Source: Ancylobacter dichloromethanicus (lineage in GTDB: Bacteria; Pseudomonadota; Alphaproteobacteria; Rhizobiales; Xanthobacteraceae). Taken from it: a stretch of 64,000 nt of DNA. This document shows, piece by piece, positions 43,968 through 52,789 of this stretch. Position 1 is the stretch's first letter; each line of letters starts with the position of its first letter. The translations under genes and the position numbers were made by a program. The DNA is taken from assembly GCF_018390645.1 (NCBI RefSeq), contig NZ_JAHBGC010000011.1, positions 1-64,000 of the forward strand, written 5' to 3'. The notes beneath the pieces are model-generated. The model searched no databases and had not been told where the DNA came from. It worked only from the letters and a program-made list of their open reading frames with translations.

Positions 43968-45206
43968 TCAGACGATGCCGGCGGCGCGCAGAGCCTGCCG
44001 CTCGATGTTCGAAAGCCCCAGAAGCTGCTCCAGCACCTCGTCCGTGTGCTGGCCGAGCAGCGGCGGCGCGGTGGGCGCGCCGCCGGGGGAACCGCTCAGC
44101 CGCAGCGGGCTGCGAACCCCGGACGCGCTGCCGCCGAGCGGGTGGGAAAGGTTCAGCGCCAGTCCGCGCGCGAGCGCCTGCGGCTCGGCGAATGCCTGGG
44201 CGATGGTGTTGATCGGCCCGGCGGGGATGCCGGCGGCGTCGAGCATGGCGAGCCACTCGCCGGTCGTCTGGCGCTTGAGGGCGGCGGCGACGAAGGGGAT
44301 GAGCGCCTCGCGATGGGCGACGCGGTCGCGATTGGTGGCAAAACGCGTATCGGCGGCCAGCTCCGTGAGATCGGCGAGGCGGCAGAAGCGGGCGAACTGC
44401 GCGTCATTGCCGACCGCGAGGATGAGGTGGCCGTCGCCCGTTTCGAACGCCTGGTAGGGCACGATGTTGGGATGGGCATTGCCGAGCCGGCGCGGCGCGC
44501 CGCCGCCGACGAGGAAGTTCAGCGCCTGGTTGGCGAGGCTCGCCACCGCCACGTCGAACAGGGCGACGTCGATATGCTGGCCGCACCCGGTGCGGTGGCG
44601 CTGCTCCAGCGCCGCCAATATGGCGATGGTCGCGTTGAGCCCGGTGAGGATGTCGACCAGGGCGACGCCGACCTTCTGCGGCTCGGTGTCCGGGCTGCCG
44701 GTGACCGACATCAGTCCGGACATGCCCTGGATCATGAAATCATAGCCGGCGCGGCCGGCTTCCGGCCCGTCCTGCCCGAAGCCGGTAATCGAACAATAGA
44801 CGAGGCGCGGGTTGAGCGCGGCGAGGCTCTCATGATCGAGCCCGTAGCGCTTCAGCCCACCGACCTTGAAATTCTCCACCACGACGTCGCTCATTGCCGC
44901 CAGCCGGCGGATCAGTCCCTGACCCTCCGGTGTCGCCATGTCGATCGTCACCGAGCGCTTGTTGCGATTGGCGGCGAGGAAATAGGCGCTCTCGCGCGTC
45001 GGATTTCCCTCGCCATCGGCAAGCCAGGGCGGCCCCCAGCCGCGCGTGTCGTCGCCTTCGCCGGGTTTTTCGATCTTGATCACGTCGGCGCCGAGATCGC
45101 CCAGCGTCTGCGTCGCCCACGGGCCGGCCAGCACGCGGGAGAGATCGAGCACCCGGATGCCGGCCAGCGCCTGCGCGGCGGGAGGGCTGGTAGGGGCGTC
45201 GGTCAT
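43968..45206 (-). CDS. CoA-transferase, family III (CaiB/BaiF)
   Basis: This family III CoA-transferase of 412 residues keeps the probable catalytic aspartate in AGYDFMIQGMSGLMS. Its N-terminus is GIRVLDLSRVLAGPWATQTL, and VDVALFDVAVAS-like blocks follow. It probably moves CoA from succinyl-CoA or acetyl-CoA onto the acid left after transamination. I start at ATG 45206, where GAGGAC precedes, instead of 45287. It is the first gene of a minus-strand set: CoA-transferase, aminotransferase, Pot importer, MocR. Its promoter region is shared with the divergent apionate operon. Confidence 0.88.
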   Translation of the reverse strand: MTDAPTSPPAAQALAGIRVLDLSRVLAGPWATQTLGDLGADVIKIEKPGEGDDTRGWGPPWLADGEGNPTRESAYFLAANRNKRSVTIDMATPEGQGLIRRLAAMSDVVVENFKVGGLKRYGLDHESLAALNPRLVYCSITGFGQDGPEAGRAGYDFMIQGMSGLMSVTGSPDTEPQKVGVALVDILTGLNATIAILAALEQRHRTGCGQHIDVALFDVAVASLANQALNFLVGGGAPRRLGNAHPNIVPYQAFETGDGHLILAVGNDAQFARFCRLADLTELAADTRFATNRDRVAHREALIPFVAAALKRQTTGEWLAMLDAAGIPAGPINTIAQAFAEPQALARGLALNLSHPLGGSASGVRSPLRLSGSPGGAPTAPPLLGQHTDEVLEQLLGLSNIERQALRAAGIV

Positions 45207-45367
45207 ATCGGGCGGTCCTCGGCAAGGGCATCGGGCGGGCGGCGGCGACGATAGCCGCCGCCCGCCGACGGCGCCATGGCCGGCCATTCAGATAGGGCGA
45301 GGTCGGCGGGAGCCGGTCGTGGGCGGAAGGCCTCTTGGACAGGGCCATCTCTTGCCATCCCGCGTTG

Positions 45368-45388
45368 ACTGGTATAATCACCATATCA
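45368..45388 (+). promoter_or_regulatory. ACTGGTAT site A, operator candidate before the RuBisCO-like operon
   Basis: ACTGGTAT (45368-45375) continues as TGGTATAATCACCATATCA (45370-45388). It contains the inverted halves TGGT and ACCA with six bases between, plus a TATAAT-like element. The same octamer stands before the GntR gene (52002) and, on the other strand, before the sugar-binding protein gene (59501-59508). It is probably the operator of the GntR/FCD regulator at 52065. A small hairpin, GTGAGC/GCTCAC, lies just downstream (45398-45413). Confidence 0.6.
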
Positions 45389-45496
45389 ATATATAAGTGA
45401 GCCCAAGCTCACTGCCGAGGAAATGCATCAGGAGCCGCGCCGCGCGCCTGTCCGACAGGGGCGCCGGCGGGTCCCTTGCCCGGGACAACGACACGC

Positions 45497-46762
45497 ATGA
45501 CGACGCCTTCCCGTATCGAAGCCGACTACATCATCGAGACCGCGTTCGATCCCCTTGCGGCGGCGGAAGCCATGGCCGGCGAGCAGTCCAGCGGCACTTT
45601 CGTCGCCATTCCCGGCGAGACTCCCGAATTGAAGGCGCGCTCCGCTGCCCGCATCGAGGCGCTGGAGCCGCTGGAGAGCGTCGAGGCGCCGTCGTTGCCG
45701 GGCGCCGGGCGCCCGAAGCTCGGCGACGCCACCGTCCGACGGGCGCGCGTCACGCTGTCCTGGCCGCTCGACAATGTCGGGCCGTCGTTGCCCAACCTAA
45801 TGGCCACCGTCGCCGGCAACCTGTTCGAGCTGAAGCAGTTCTCCGGGCTGCGGCTTATCGATATCCGGCTGCCGCAGGCCTTCGGCGATGCCTATCCCGG
45901 GCCAAAATTCTCCGTCGCCGGCACGCGCCGCCTTGCCGGCGTGGAAGGGCGGCCGCTTATCGGCACCATCGTCAAGCCGAGCGTCGGCTTCGGGCCGCAG
46001 GAGACCGCCGCGCTCGTTAGCCAGCTATGTGACGCGGGGATCGACTTCATCAAGGACGACGAATTGCAGTCCGACGGCCCGCATTGCCGTTTCGACGCGC
46101 GGGTGCGCGCGGTGATGGAGGTCATCAACGACCATGCCGAGCGTACCGGCAAGAAGGTGATGTTCGCCTTCAACCTCACCGGCGAGATCGACCAGATGCG
46201 CTGGCGGCACGATCTCGTGCTGGAGCAGGGCGGGACCTGCGTGATGGCGAGCCTCAACTCGGTCGGCCTCGTCGGCATGATCGAATTGTGCCGCTTCACC
46301 CAATTGCCGGTGCATGCCCACCGCAATGGCTGGGGCTATCTTTCCCGCGCGCCGATGCTGGGCTGGTCCTATGTCGCGTGGCAGAAGATATGGCGGCTGG
46401 CCGGCGCCGACCACATGCATGTCAACGGCCTCGCCAACAAGTTTTCGGAAGCCGACGACAGCGTCATCGCCTCGGCGCGGGAATGCCTGACGCCGATGTT
46501 CCCGGACAAGCCCTGCATCGCCATGCCGGTATTCTCCTCCGGACAGTCGGCCAAGCAGGCACCGGGCACCTTTGCCGCGCTCGGCTCGCCCGACCTCATC
46601 TTCGCGGCGGGCGGCGGCATCATGGCCCATCCGGACGGGCCGGCGGCCGGCGTCGCCTCCCTGCGCGAGGCCTGGGACGCGGCGATCGCCCGCGTGCCGC
46701 TCGCCGACTATGCCCGCGACCACGCGGCGCTGGCCCGGGCGCTGGAGGCCTATGCCGGATGA
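45497..46762 (+). CDS. RuBisCO-like protein, 3-oxo-isoapionate-4-phosphate decarboxylase or transcarboxylase/hydrolase (OiaX/OiaT) type
   Basis: This RuBisCO large-chain-like protein has 421 residues. K160 in GTIVKPSVG and the carbamate-lysine block KDDE at 186-189 are both kept, with VHAHRNGWG, VNGLANKF, FSSGQ and FAAGGGIMAHPDG later. True RuBisCO and methionine-salvage MtnW are unlikely because the next two genes encode an OiaK-type kinase and an ApnO-type oxidoisomerase. In that pathway the RuBisCO-like enzyme acts on 3-oxo-isoapionate 4-phosphate. It either removes CO2 (OiaX) or yields 3-phosphoglycerate plus glycolate (OiaT), and I cannot tell which by eye. It starts the apionate operon. 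Confidence 0.88.
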   Translation: MTTPSRIEADYIIETAFDPLAAAEAMAGEQSSGTFVAIPGETPELKARSAARIEALEPLESVEAPSLPGAGRPKLGDATVRRARVTLSWPLDNVGPSLPNLMATVAGNLFELKQFSGLRLIDIRLPQAFGDAYPGPKFSVAGTRRLAGVEGRPLIGTIVKPSVGFGPQETAALVSQLCDAGIDFIKDDELQSDGPHCRFDARVRAVMEVINDHAERTGKKVMFAFNLTGEIDQMRWRHDLVLEQGGTCVMASLNSVGLVGMIELCRFTQLPVHAHRNGWGYLSRAPMLGWSYVAWQKIWRLAGADHMHVNGLANKFSEADDSVIASARECLTPMFPDKPCIAMPVFSSGQSAKQAPGTFAALGSPDLIFAAGGGIMAHPDGPAAGVASLREAWDAAIARVPLADYARDHAALARALEAYAG

Positions 46763-48153
46763 GCGCCGCCGCTGACGGCCCGGCCGAAGCCCGCCTTCCG
46801 GACGGCCCGCTCCTTTCCTTCCACGGCGACGACTACACCGGCTCCTCCGCGGTGATGGAGGTGCTGAGCTTCGCCGGCCTGCCGACCGTGCTGTTCCTGG
46901 GCACGCCGACGCCGGACCAGCTCGCGCGCTTCAACGGCATGCGCGCGGTCGGCATCGCCGGGGTGGCGCGCTCCATGCCGCCGGAATGGATGGACGCCCA
47001 TTTGCCGGCCGTGTTCGAGGCGCTGGCACGGATCGGCGCGCCGCTGGCGCATTACAAGGTGTGCTCGACCTTCGATTCGGCACCGCATGTCGGGTCGATC
47101 GGCCGGGCTATCGAGATCGCCCGGCCGATCCTCGGCGGCGACTGGGTGCCGCTGGTCGTGGCGGCGCCCGCCATCGCGCGCTACCAGGCGTTCGGGAACC
47201 TGTTCGCGGCCATTGACGGGCGCGGTTTCCGGCTCGACCGCCACCCGGTCATGGCCCGCCATCCGGTGACGCCGATGGGCGAGGCGGATGTGCGCGCCCA
47301 CCTCGCGCGCCAGACCGATCTTCCCATCGGCCTCGTCGACTTCGTGGCGATGAAGGCCGGCGACGCCGATGCCCGGCTGGCGGCGGAACGGGCGCAGGGC
47401 CGGCGCATCGTCGCGCTCGACGTGCTCGACGGCGAAACCCTCGAAGAGGCCGGCCGTCTCGTCTGGCAACACCGTGGGGTGCGCCTTTTCGCGGTGGGCT
47501 CGCAAGGGCTCGAATACGCGCTGGTGGCTCATTGGCGCCGCGCCGGGCTGCTCCCGCCCGACATGCCGACCGCCGCCGCGCCGGCGCGCGAACGCCTCGC
47601 GGTGGTCTCCGGCTCCTGCTCGCCGATCACCGCCGGCCAGATCGCCCACGCGCTGGATCACGGCTTCGAGGGCGTGCGGCTGGAGGCGGCCCGCGCGGTC
47701 GATGCGTCCGTGTGGAATGCCGAGCTGGCGCGGGGCGCCGCCGAGGCGCTGCGCCTGCTCGGAGAAGGACGTGACCCGCTCGTGTTCACGGCCAGCGGGC
47801 CGGACGATACGGCGGTGCCCGCCCTGGCAGAGGCCATCGCGACGGCGGGCGCCGCGGTCGGAACGGTGAATGCCCGTATCGGCGATGGCCTCGGCCGCGT
47901 CCTTGACGAGGTGGTCCGGACCGCCGGGCTGGAACGGGCGGTGATCTCCGGCGGCGACACCTCCGGCCATGCGGCCATGGCGCTCGGCATCTATGCCGTC
48001 ACCGCCCTTGCTCCGCTCGCGCCGGGCGCGCCGCTGTGCCGCGCCTATGCCGAAGGAGCCCATGACGGGCTCGAACTCGCCTTCAAGGGTGGCCAGATGG
48101 GCCGGCCCGACTTTTTCTGCGCCGCCAAGCTCGGCGGCATGCCCAACCGATGA
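46759..48153 (+). CDS. oiaK: Four-carbon acid sugar kinase family (DUF1537), 3-oxo-isoapionate kinase OiaK type
   Basis: This ATP-dependent kinase of 464 residues belongs to the DUF1537 family, which phosphorylates acid sugars. The substrate domain begins with FHGDDYTGSSAV (GDDYTGSS at 23-30). The nucleotide domain contains RLAVVSGSCSPITAGQI and AVISGGDTSGHAAMAL. It overlaps the RuBisCO-like gene by 4 bases (ATGA). In known clusters with this partner the kinase makes 3-oxo-isoapionate 4-phosphate, the RuBisCO-like protein's substrate. The assignment rests on gene context plus family; other DUF1537 kinases act on threonate, erythronate or 3-oxo-tetronate. Confidence 0.85.
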   Translation: MSAAADGPAEARLPDGPLLSFHGDDYTGSSAVMEVLSFAGLPTVLFLGTPTPDQLARFNGMRAVGIAGVARSMPPEWMDAHLPAVFEALARIGAPLAHYKVCSTFDSAPHVGSIGRAIEIARPILGGDWVPLVVAAPAIARYQAFGNLFAAIDGRGFRLDRHPVMARHPVTPMGEADVRAHLARQTDLPIGLVDFVAMKAGDADARLAAERAQGRRIVALDVLDGETLEEAGRLVWQHRGVRLFAVGSQGLEYALVAHWRRAGLLPPDMPTAAAPARERLAVVSGSCSPITAGQIAHALDHGFEGVRLEAARAVDASVWNAELARGAAEALRLLGEGRDPLVFTASGPDDTAVPALAEAIATAGAAVGTVNARIGDGLGRVLDEVVRTAGLERAVISGGDTSGHAAMALGIYAVTALAPLAPGAPLCRAYAEGAHDGLELAFKGGQMGRPDFFCAAKLGGMPNR

Positions 48154-48173
48154 CAGATGGGAGTATGCCAGTC

Positions 48174-49025
48174 ATGAAGAAGATCGCGTTGCTGGGAGCC
48201 GGCGGCAAGATGGGGGTTCGCCTCTCCACCAACCTGCAGGGCTCCGCCTATGAAGTGATGCATGTCGAGCCGTCCGAGGAAGGCCGCGCCCGGCTGAAGC
48301 AGGCGACCGGTTTCGACTGCGTCGACGGCGACAACGCGCTGGCCGATGCCGACGCGGTGCTGATGGCGGTGCCGGACCGGCTGATCGGCAAGATCGCCCA
48401 CACCTTCATCGAGAAGGTGAAGCCGGGCACGGCGATCATCATGCTCGACGCCGCCGCCCCCCATGCCGGCGAACTGCCCAAGCGCGATGACGTCACCTAT
48501 TTCGTCACCCATCCCTGCCATCCCCCGATCTTCAATGACGAGGTGACGGAGGAAGCGAAGAACGATTTCTTCGGCGGCGTCCACGCCAAGCAGCACATCG
48601 TCTGCGCGCTGATGCAGGGCCCGGACGAGCATTATGCCGCCTGCGAGCAGATCGCCCGCACCATCTACAAGCCGGTGATGCGGGCCCATCGCTGCACGGT
48701 GGAGCAGATCGCCATCATGGAGCCGGCGCTGGCCGAGACCATCGGCGCCACGCTCTGCCTCGCCCTGCGCGAGGCTACCGACGAAGCGGTGCGCCGCGGC
48801 GTGCCGCGCCAGGCGGCGACGGACTTCCTGCTCGGCCACCTGACCATCGAGCTCGCCATCGCCTTCAACATCTTCCCGGAAGGCAAGTTCTCCGACGGCG
48901 CGCTCTACGCCATCGACCAGGCCCGCCCGCAGATCTTCCGGGAAGGCTGGCTCGACCGGATCTTCGCCCCCGAGGCGGTGCAGCGCTCGGTGGAGGAAAT
49001 CTGCAACCCGCCCAAGGCGGCGTGA
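48174..49025 (+). CDS. apnO: D-apionate oxidoisomerase (ApnO) type, NAD-dependent
   Basis: This Rossmann-fold enzyme of 283 residues opens with MKKIALLGAGGKMG and has a 6-phosphogluconate-dehydrogenase-like C-terminal domain. The FVTHPCHPPIFNDE block is distinctive for this group. D-apionate oxidoisomerase oxidises apionate and shifts a hydroxymethyl group to give 3-oxo-isoapionate. The preceding kinase and RuBisCO-like gene match the known operon. Starts at 48150 (overlapping the kinase stop) and 48165 are also in frame. I choose 48174, where the Rossmann strand begins and GGGAG is 10 bases upstream. The call is by family look and context. Confidence 0.83.
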   Translation: MKKIALLGAGGKMGVRLSTNLQGSAYEVMHVEPSEEGRARLKQATGFDCVDGDNALADADAVLMAVPDRLIGKIAHTFIEKVKPGTAIIMLDAAAPHAGELPKRDDVTYFVTHPCHPPIFNDEVTEEAKNDFFGGVHAKQHIVCALMQGPDEHYAACEQIARTIYKPVMRAHRCTVEQIAIMEPALAETIGATLCLALREATDEAVRRGVPRQAATDFLLGHLTIELAIAFNIFPEGKFSDGALYAIDQARPQIFREGWLDRIFAPEAVQRSVEEICNPPKAA

Positions 49026-49032
49026 CCTCCTC

Positions 49033-49056
49033 GGGAGGCGGCGCGCTCCGCCTCCC
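49033..49056 (+). terminator. Hairpin after the ApnO gene
   Basis: GGGAGGCGG and CCGCCTCCC form a perfect nine-base-pair stem with a six-base loop, 8 bases after the stop. No T run follows. It stands between the catabolic genes and the TRAP genes and may set their relative mRNA levels. The stem core is the same as in the hairpins at 28950 and 60465. Confidence 0.5.
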
Positions 49057-49119
49057 GCTCCGCCACGCGCCCTCGAAGGTACGTGGTAACGCGAACATAA
49101 CGAGACGAGAGGAAACCCC

Positions 49120-50082
49120 ATGAACCGGATCATCGCCCTCACGGCGGCGGCCCTGCTCGGTTTCGCGGCGCCAGCGGCCGCGACGACCGTGATCAAGGCC
49201 GGCCACGGCACGCACACCACCCACCCCACCCATCTCGCGCTGGTCAAGCTGGCCGAGATCGTCGACGCCAAGAGCCATGGCGAGATGAAGATCGAGATCT
49301 ATCCCGACCGCCAGCTCGGCGAGGAACGCGAGATGGTCGAGGGGCTCCAGCTCGGCACGGTCGACATGGCGGTGGTCTCCACCGGCCCGCTGGTCGCCTT
49401 CGTGCCGGAACTCGGCGTCGTCGACCTTCCCTTCCTGTTCAAGAACTCGCAGCACGCCTACAAGGTGTTCGACAGCGAGATCGGGCAGGGCCTGCTGGCC
49501 AAGTTCGAGACCCGCGGCATCGTCGGCCTCGCCTGGTGGGAGAATGGCTGGCGCAGCCTCACCAGCAAGAAGGTGGTCAAGTCGCCGGCGGACCTGAAGG
49601 GCATGAAGCTGCGCACCATGCAGAACCCGGTGCACATCGCGGCCTTCAAGGAACTGGGCGCGGCGCCGATTCCGATGGTGTGGGGCGAGGTGTTCACCAG
49701 CCTGAGCCAGGGCGTCATCGACGCGCAGGAGAACCCCGTCACCATCATCTACAGCAACTCCCTGTGGGAGGTGCAGAAGTACCTGACGCTCACCCGCCAC
49801 GTCTACGGGCCGCATGTCGCCCTGTTCAGCAAGATCGCGTGGGACCGGCTGACCCCCGACCAGCAGAAGATCCTCACCGAGGCGATGATCGAGGCGACCG
49901 CCTATCAGCGCGAGACCTCCGCCAGGCTCGAGACCGAGCAGCTCAAGCTGCTGGCCGACAAGGGCATGATCATCGAGGACGTCGACATCGTGCCGTTCCA
50001 GGAGGCGACCGCCGGTACCGCCGCCGCCTTCAAGAACATCGATCCGGCCGTGGTCGCCAAGATCAAGGCCGCCGCCAACTGA
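49120..50082 (+). CDS. dctP: TRAP transporter periplasmic binding protein (DctP type), apionate cluster
   Basis: This TRAP solute-binding protein of 320 residues has a Sec signal peptide of about 21 residues (ending AAPAAA). TVIKAGHGTHTTHPTHLALVKLAEIV starts the mature chain. LKGMKLRTMQNPVHIAAFKELGA carries the conserved arginine that usually grips a carboxylate. A strong ribosome site, AGAGGAAA, precedes the ATG. Lying between ApnO and the GntR regulator, it most likely binds D-apionate or a related sugar acid. This is inference, since a ligand cannot be read. Confidence 0.92.
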   Translation: MNRIIALTAAALLGFAAPAAATTVIKAGHGTHTTHPTHLALVKLAEIVDAKSHGEMKIEIYPDRQLGEEREMVEGLQLGTVDMAVVSTGPLVAFVPELGVVDLPFLFKNSQHAYKVFDSEIGQGLLAKFETRGIVGLAWWENGWRSLTSKKVVKSPADLKGMKLRTMQNPVHIAAFKELGAAPIPMVWGEVFTSLSQGVIDAQENPVTIIYSNSLWEVQKYLTLTRHVYGPHVALFSKIAWDRLTPDQQKILTEAMIEATAYQRETSARLETEQLKLLADKGMIIEDVDIVPFQEATAGTAAAFKNIDPAVVAKIKAAAN

Positions 50083-50190
50083 CCTGCGCGGACCGCGCCG
50101 CGACCCGCCGAGGTGGCGGCGCGGCGTCGGGTCCGGCGCGAAGGTTCGGAACGCAGAGACGTCGAACACCGCCCCCTCATGGAGCGTGAC

Positions 50191-50676
50191 ATGCTTCGCA
50201 GATTATGGACCGGCGTGGAATGGGCGGCCAAGGCTGTTCTCATCCTGCTGGTGACGGCCATGACGATCTCCTGCCTGGCGCAGGTGATCTGGCGTTACGT
50301 CTTCAACGACCCGCTGACCTGGTCGGAGGAACTGGCGCGCTACCTGTTCGTCTGGGTGGGCTACCTCTCGGCCTGGCTCGCCGGGACCCAGCGCGCCCAT
50401 ATCGCGCTCGACGCCGTGACCTATCTGCGCCTTCCGGGCCTCGAGCGCGCCTGCCTGCGGTTCGTCGAGGTGGTCGTGCTCGTCTTTTGCGGCTGGACCT
50501 TCTACGCCAGCCTCGGCTTTCTGCAGATGACCAGCACCCAGCCCTCGGCCGTGCTCGAAGTGCCGATGAGCCTCGTCTATGCCGGTTACAGCGCCATGTG
50601 CGCCCTCATCATCGGCGACATCGTCGTCGGCTGGATCAGCGGCGAGCGCCGCCATCCCGCTCTTCCGCAGGAGTGA
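50191..50676 (+). CDS. dctQ: TRAP transporter small permease (DctQ type), apionate cluster
   Basis: This small four-helix TRAP subunit has 161 residues. The block QVIWRYVFNDPLTWSEELARYLFVW is the DctQ hallmark. I start at ATG 50191, which has GGAG 6 bases upstream, rather than at 50179 or 50113. The large-permease gene begins 5 bases after the stop codon. Substrate choice follows the binding protein at 49120. Confidence 0.92.
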   Translation: MLRRLWTGVEWAAKAVLILLVTAMTISCLAQVIWRYVFNDPLTWSEELARYLFVWVGYLSAWLAGTQRAHIALDAVTYLRLPGLERACLRFVEVVVLVFCGWTFYASLGFLQMTSTQPSAVLEVPMSLVYAGYSAMCALIIGDIVVGWISGERRHPALPQE

Positions 50677-50681
50677 GCCCG

Positions 50682-51962
50682 ATGGCCACCGTGCTTTTCA
50701 TCGCCTTCGCCGTGCTGCTCGTCCTGAACATGCCAGTGTCCTTCGCGCTGGCGGTCGCCTCGGCGCTCGCCCTGTTCTCCGGCGGCCTTCCGCTGGCGCT
50801 GGTGGTGCAGAAGATGACCGCCGCCATGGACAGCTTCGTGCTGCTGGCGGTGCCGTTCTTCCTGCTGCCGGGCCATCTGATGGCGCGCAGCGGCATTGCC
50901 CGCGACATCATCGACTTTGCCGATGCGCTCGTCGGCTGGATGCGCGGCGGGCTGGCCCACGCCAATATCGGCGCCGGCATGCTGATGGGCGGCATGACCG
51001 GCTCGGCGGTGGCGGAGGCCTCCTCCACCGGCGGCGCGCTCATCCCGCCCATGCTGCAGAAGGGCTATGACGGCCCGTTCACCGCCGCCGTGACGGCCAG
51101 CGCCTCGACCATCTCCGTCGTCATCCCGCCCTCCATCCCGATGATCGTCTTCGCCGTCGTCACCGGGGTCTCGGTGGGCGACCTGTTCATTGCCGGCGTC
51201 ATTCCCGGCATATTGATGACGATGGCGCTGATGTTCACCGCCTGGTTCATTGCCGTGCGGCGCGGCTACCAACGCGGGCCGCGCCCGACGCTTGGTTCGG
51301 TGGCGCGGGCGACGCGGGCGAGCTTCTGGGGCCTGCTGATGCCGGTGGTGATCATCGGCTCGATCCGCTACGGCATCGCCACGCCGACGGAAGCCTCCGT
51401 GGTGGCCGTCGTCTATGGCCTCCTCGTCGGGCGCTATGTCTATCGCACCATCGCCTGGGGCGACGTGCCGCGCATCGTGCTCGACAGCGCGGTCACGACC
51501 GGCATCGTCATGCTGATGATCGCCGCCGCCTCGGTCTACGGGCTGATCGTCACCCGCGAGCAGATACCCCAGGCGGCGGCCCAGCTCATTCTCGAAATGA
51601 CCAGCAACCCCTATCTGGTGCTGGTGCTCATCCTCTGCGTCTATCTCGTCGCCGGCATGCTGCTGGACCTTGCCGCCAACATCATCATCCTGGTGCCGGT
51701 GCTCTGGCCGCTGGTGAAGCAGGTCGGCATCGACCCGGTGCAGTTCGGCGTCGTCACCGTCATCGGCCTTGCCATCGGCCTGGTGACCCCGCCGGTCGGC
51801 GCCTGCCTGTTCGTCACCTGCGGTATCGCCAAGACCAATCTGCTGGAGGGCAGCAAGGCGGCGGTGCCGTTCATCCTGGCGCTGATAACGGTGGTGCTGC
51901 TCATCATCGCGGTGCCGGGTATCGCCACCTGGTTGCCCTACAGTGCCAAGGCCATGCATTGA
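50682..51962 (+). CDS. dctM: TRAP transporter large permease (DctM type), apionate cluster
   Basis: This large TRAP permease of 426 residues has about 12 helices. GGMTGSAVAEASSTGGALIPPM and the mirrored late block GLVTPPVGACLFVTCGIAKTN (split here) are the paired re-entrant loops of DctM. CAGGAG precedes ATG 50682. It is the last gene of the operon that starts with the RuBisCO-like gene. The operator candidate and the GntR gene follow. Confidence 0.94.
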   Translation: MATVLFIAFAVLLVLNMPVSFALAVASALALFSGGLPLALVVQKMTAAMDSFVLLAVPFFLLPGHLMARSGIARDIIDFADALVGWMRGGLAHANIGAGMLMGGMTGSAVAEASSTGGALIPPMLQKGYDGPFTAAVTASASTISVVIPPSIPMIVFAVVTGVSVGDLFIAGVIPGILMTMALMFTAWFIAVRRGYQRGPRPTLGSVARATRASFWGLLMPVVIIGSIRYGIATPTEASVVAVVYGLLVGRYVYRTIAWGDVPRIVLDSAVTTGIVMLMIAAASVYGLIVTREQIPQAAAQLILEMTSNPYLVLVLILCVYLVAGMLLDLAANIIILVPVLWPLVKQVGIDPVQFGVVTVIGLAIGLVTPPVGACLFVTCGIAKTNLLEGSKAAVPFILALITVVLLIIAVPGIATWLPYSAKAMH

Positions 51963-52001
51963 GGAGAACCGGTTCCCGAACCCTGTTCGCCCAGTACGCG
52001 C

Positions 52002-52020
52002 ACTGGTATACTGAATATCC
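52002..52020 (+). promoter_or_regulatory. ACTGGTAT site B, operator candidate before the GntR gene
   Basis: ACTGGTAT (52002-52009) runs into ACTGAATATCC, 45 to 63 bases before the regulator's start. It shares the octamer with sites at 45368 and 59501-59508. A site in front of its own gene suggests autoregulation. Confidence 0.55.
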
Positions 52021-52064
52021 CATCGCGGTGCGCCGCGATGGTGAAAAAGGCGGGGAGCGCACGC

Positions 52065-52775
52065 ATGGCCACGGCGACAGACACCATCATCCGGCGGAAG
52101 CTTTCGCATGAGGTGTTCGACCGTCTGCGCACCATGATCACCGGCGGGGAATTGAAGCCCGGCGACGCCATGCCTTCCGAGCGCGACCTGATGGAGCGGT
52201 TCGGTGTCGGCCGCCCGGCGATCCGCGAGGCGATGCAGGCGCTGGCCAATATGGGCCTGATCGCCATCACCCATGGCGAGCGCGCCCGGGTCCAGCAACT
52301 GACGGCGCGCAGCATCTTCCAGCAGATGGATCTCACCGCCAACATCCTGCTGTCGGCTTCGCCCGACAGTCTCGAACATCTGAAGGAAGCGCGCCGCTTC
52401 TTCGAACTCGGCATGGTGCGCGCGGCGGCGGAGCGGGCCACCGCGGAGGAGGTCGCCCGGCTGCGCGCGACGCTGGACGCGCAGGCGCTGGCGATCGAGA
52501 ACGCGGATGCCTTCATCTCCGCCGACATGCGCTTCCATGCCCAGATCGCGGCGATTTCCGGCAACCCGATCTTCGAGGCGGTGAGCGAGGCGATGCTCGG
52601 CTGGCTGCGCCAGTATCACACCGAGATGCTGAGTTGGACGGGGCGGCAGAACGTGACGCTGACCGAGCATGACGAGATTCTCGGGCACATCGCCGGCCAC
52701 GAGCCGGAACTCGCGGAACAGGCGATGATCCGTCATCTCGACCGCTCGCGCGCGCTCTACATCCACGGCGAGTGA
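52065..52775 (+). CDS. GntR-family regulator, FCD (FadR) subfamily
   Basis: This DNA-binding regulator of 236 residues has a winged helix at the N-terminus (LSHEVFDRLRTMITGGELKPG to FGVGRPAIREAMQALANMG) and an all-helical FCD effector domain. The latter carries metal-ligand histidines in FISADMRFHAQIAAISG and the later RHLDRSRAL. FCD regulators usually repress sugar-acid pathways until the acid binds. GGGGAG precedes ATG 52065; an in-frame start at 52038 has no such site. Shared ACTGGTAT motifs suggest it controls the apionate operon, itself and the ABC importer on the other strand. Confidence 0.9.
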   Translation: MATATDTIIRRKLSHEVFDRLRTMITGGELKPGDAMPSERDLMERFGVGRPAIREAMQALANMGLIAITHGERARVQQLTARSIFQQMDLTANILLSASPDSLEHLKEARRFFELGMVRAAAERATAEEVARLRATLDAQALAIENADAFISADMRFHAQIAAISGNPIFEAVSEAMLGWLRQYHTEMLSWTGRQNVTLTEHDEILGHIAGHEPELAEQAMIRHLDRSRALYIHGE

Positions 52776-52789
52776 GGCAGCCTCGCCCG

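Noticed and set aside
45497-46762. True RuBisCO or methionine-salvage (MtnW) enzyme
   Set aside because: No small-subunit or Calvin-cycle or methionine-salvage gene is near, and the overlapping kinase and oxidoisomerase genes point to apionate catabolism.
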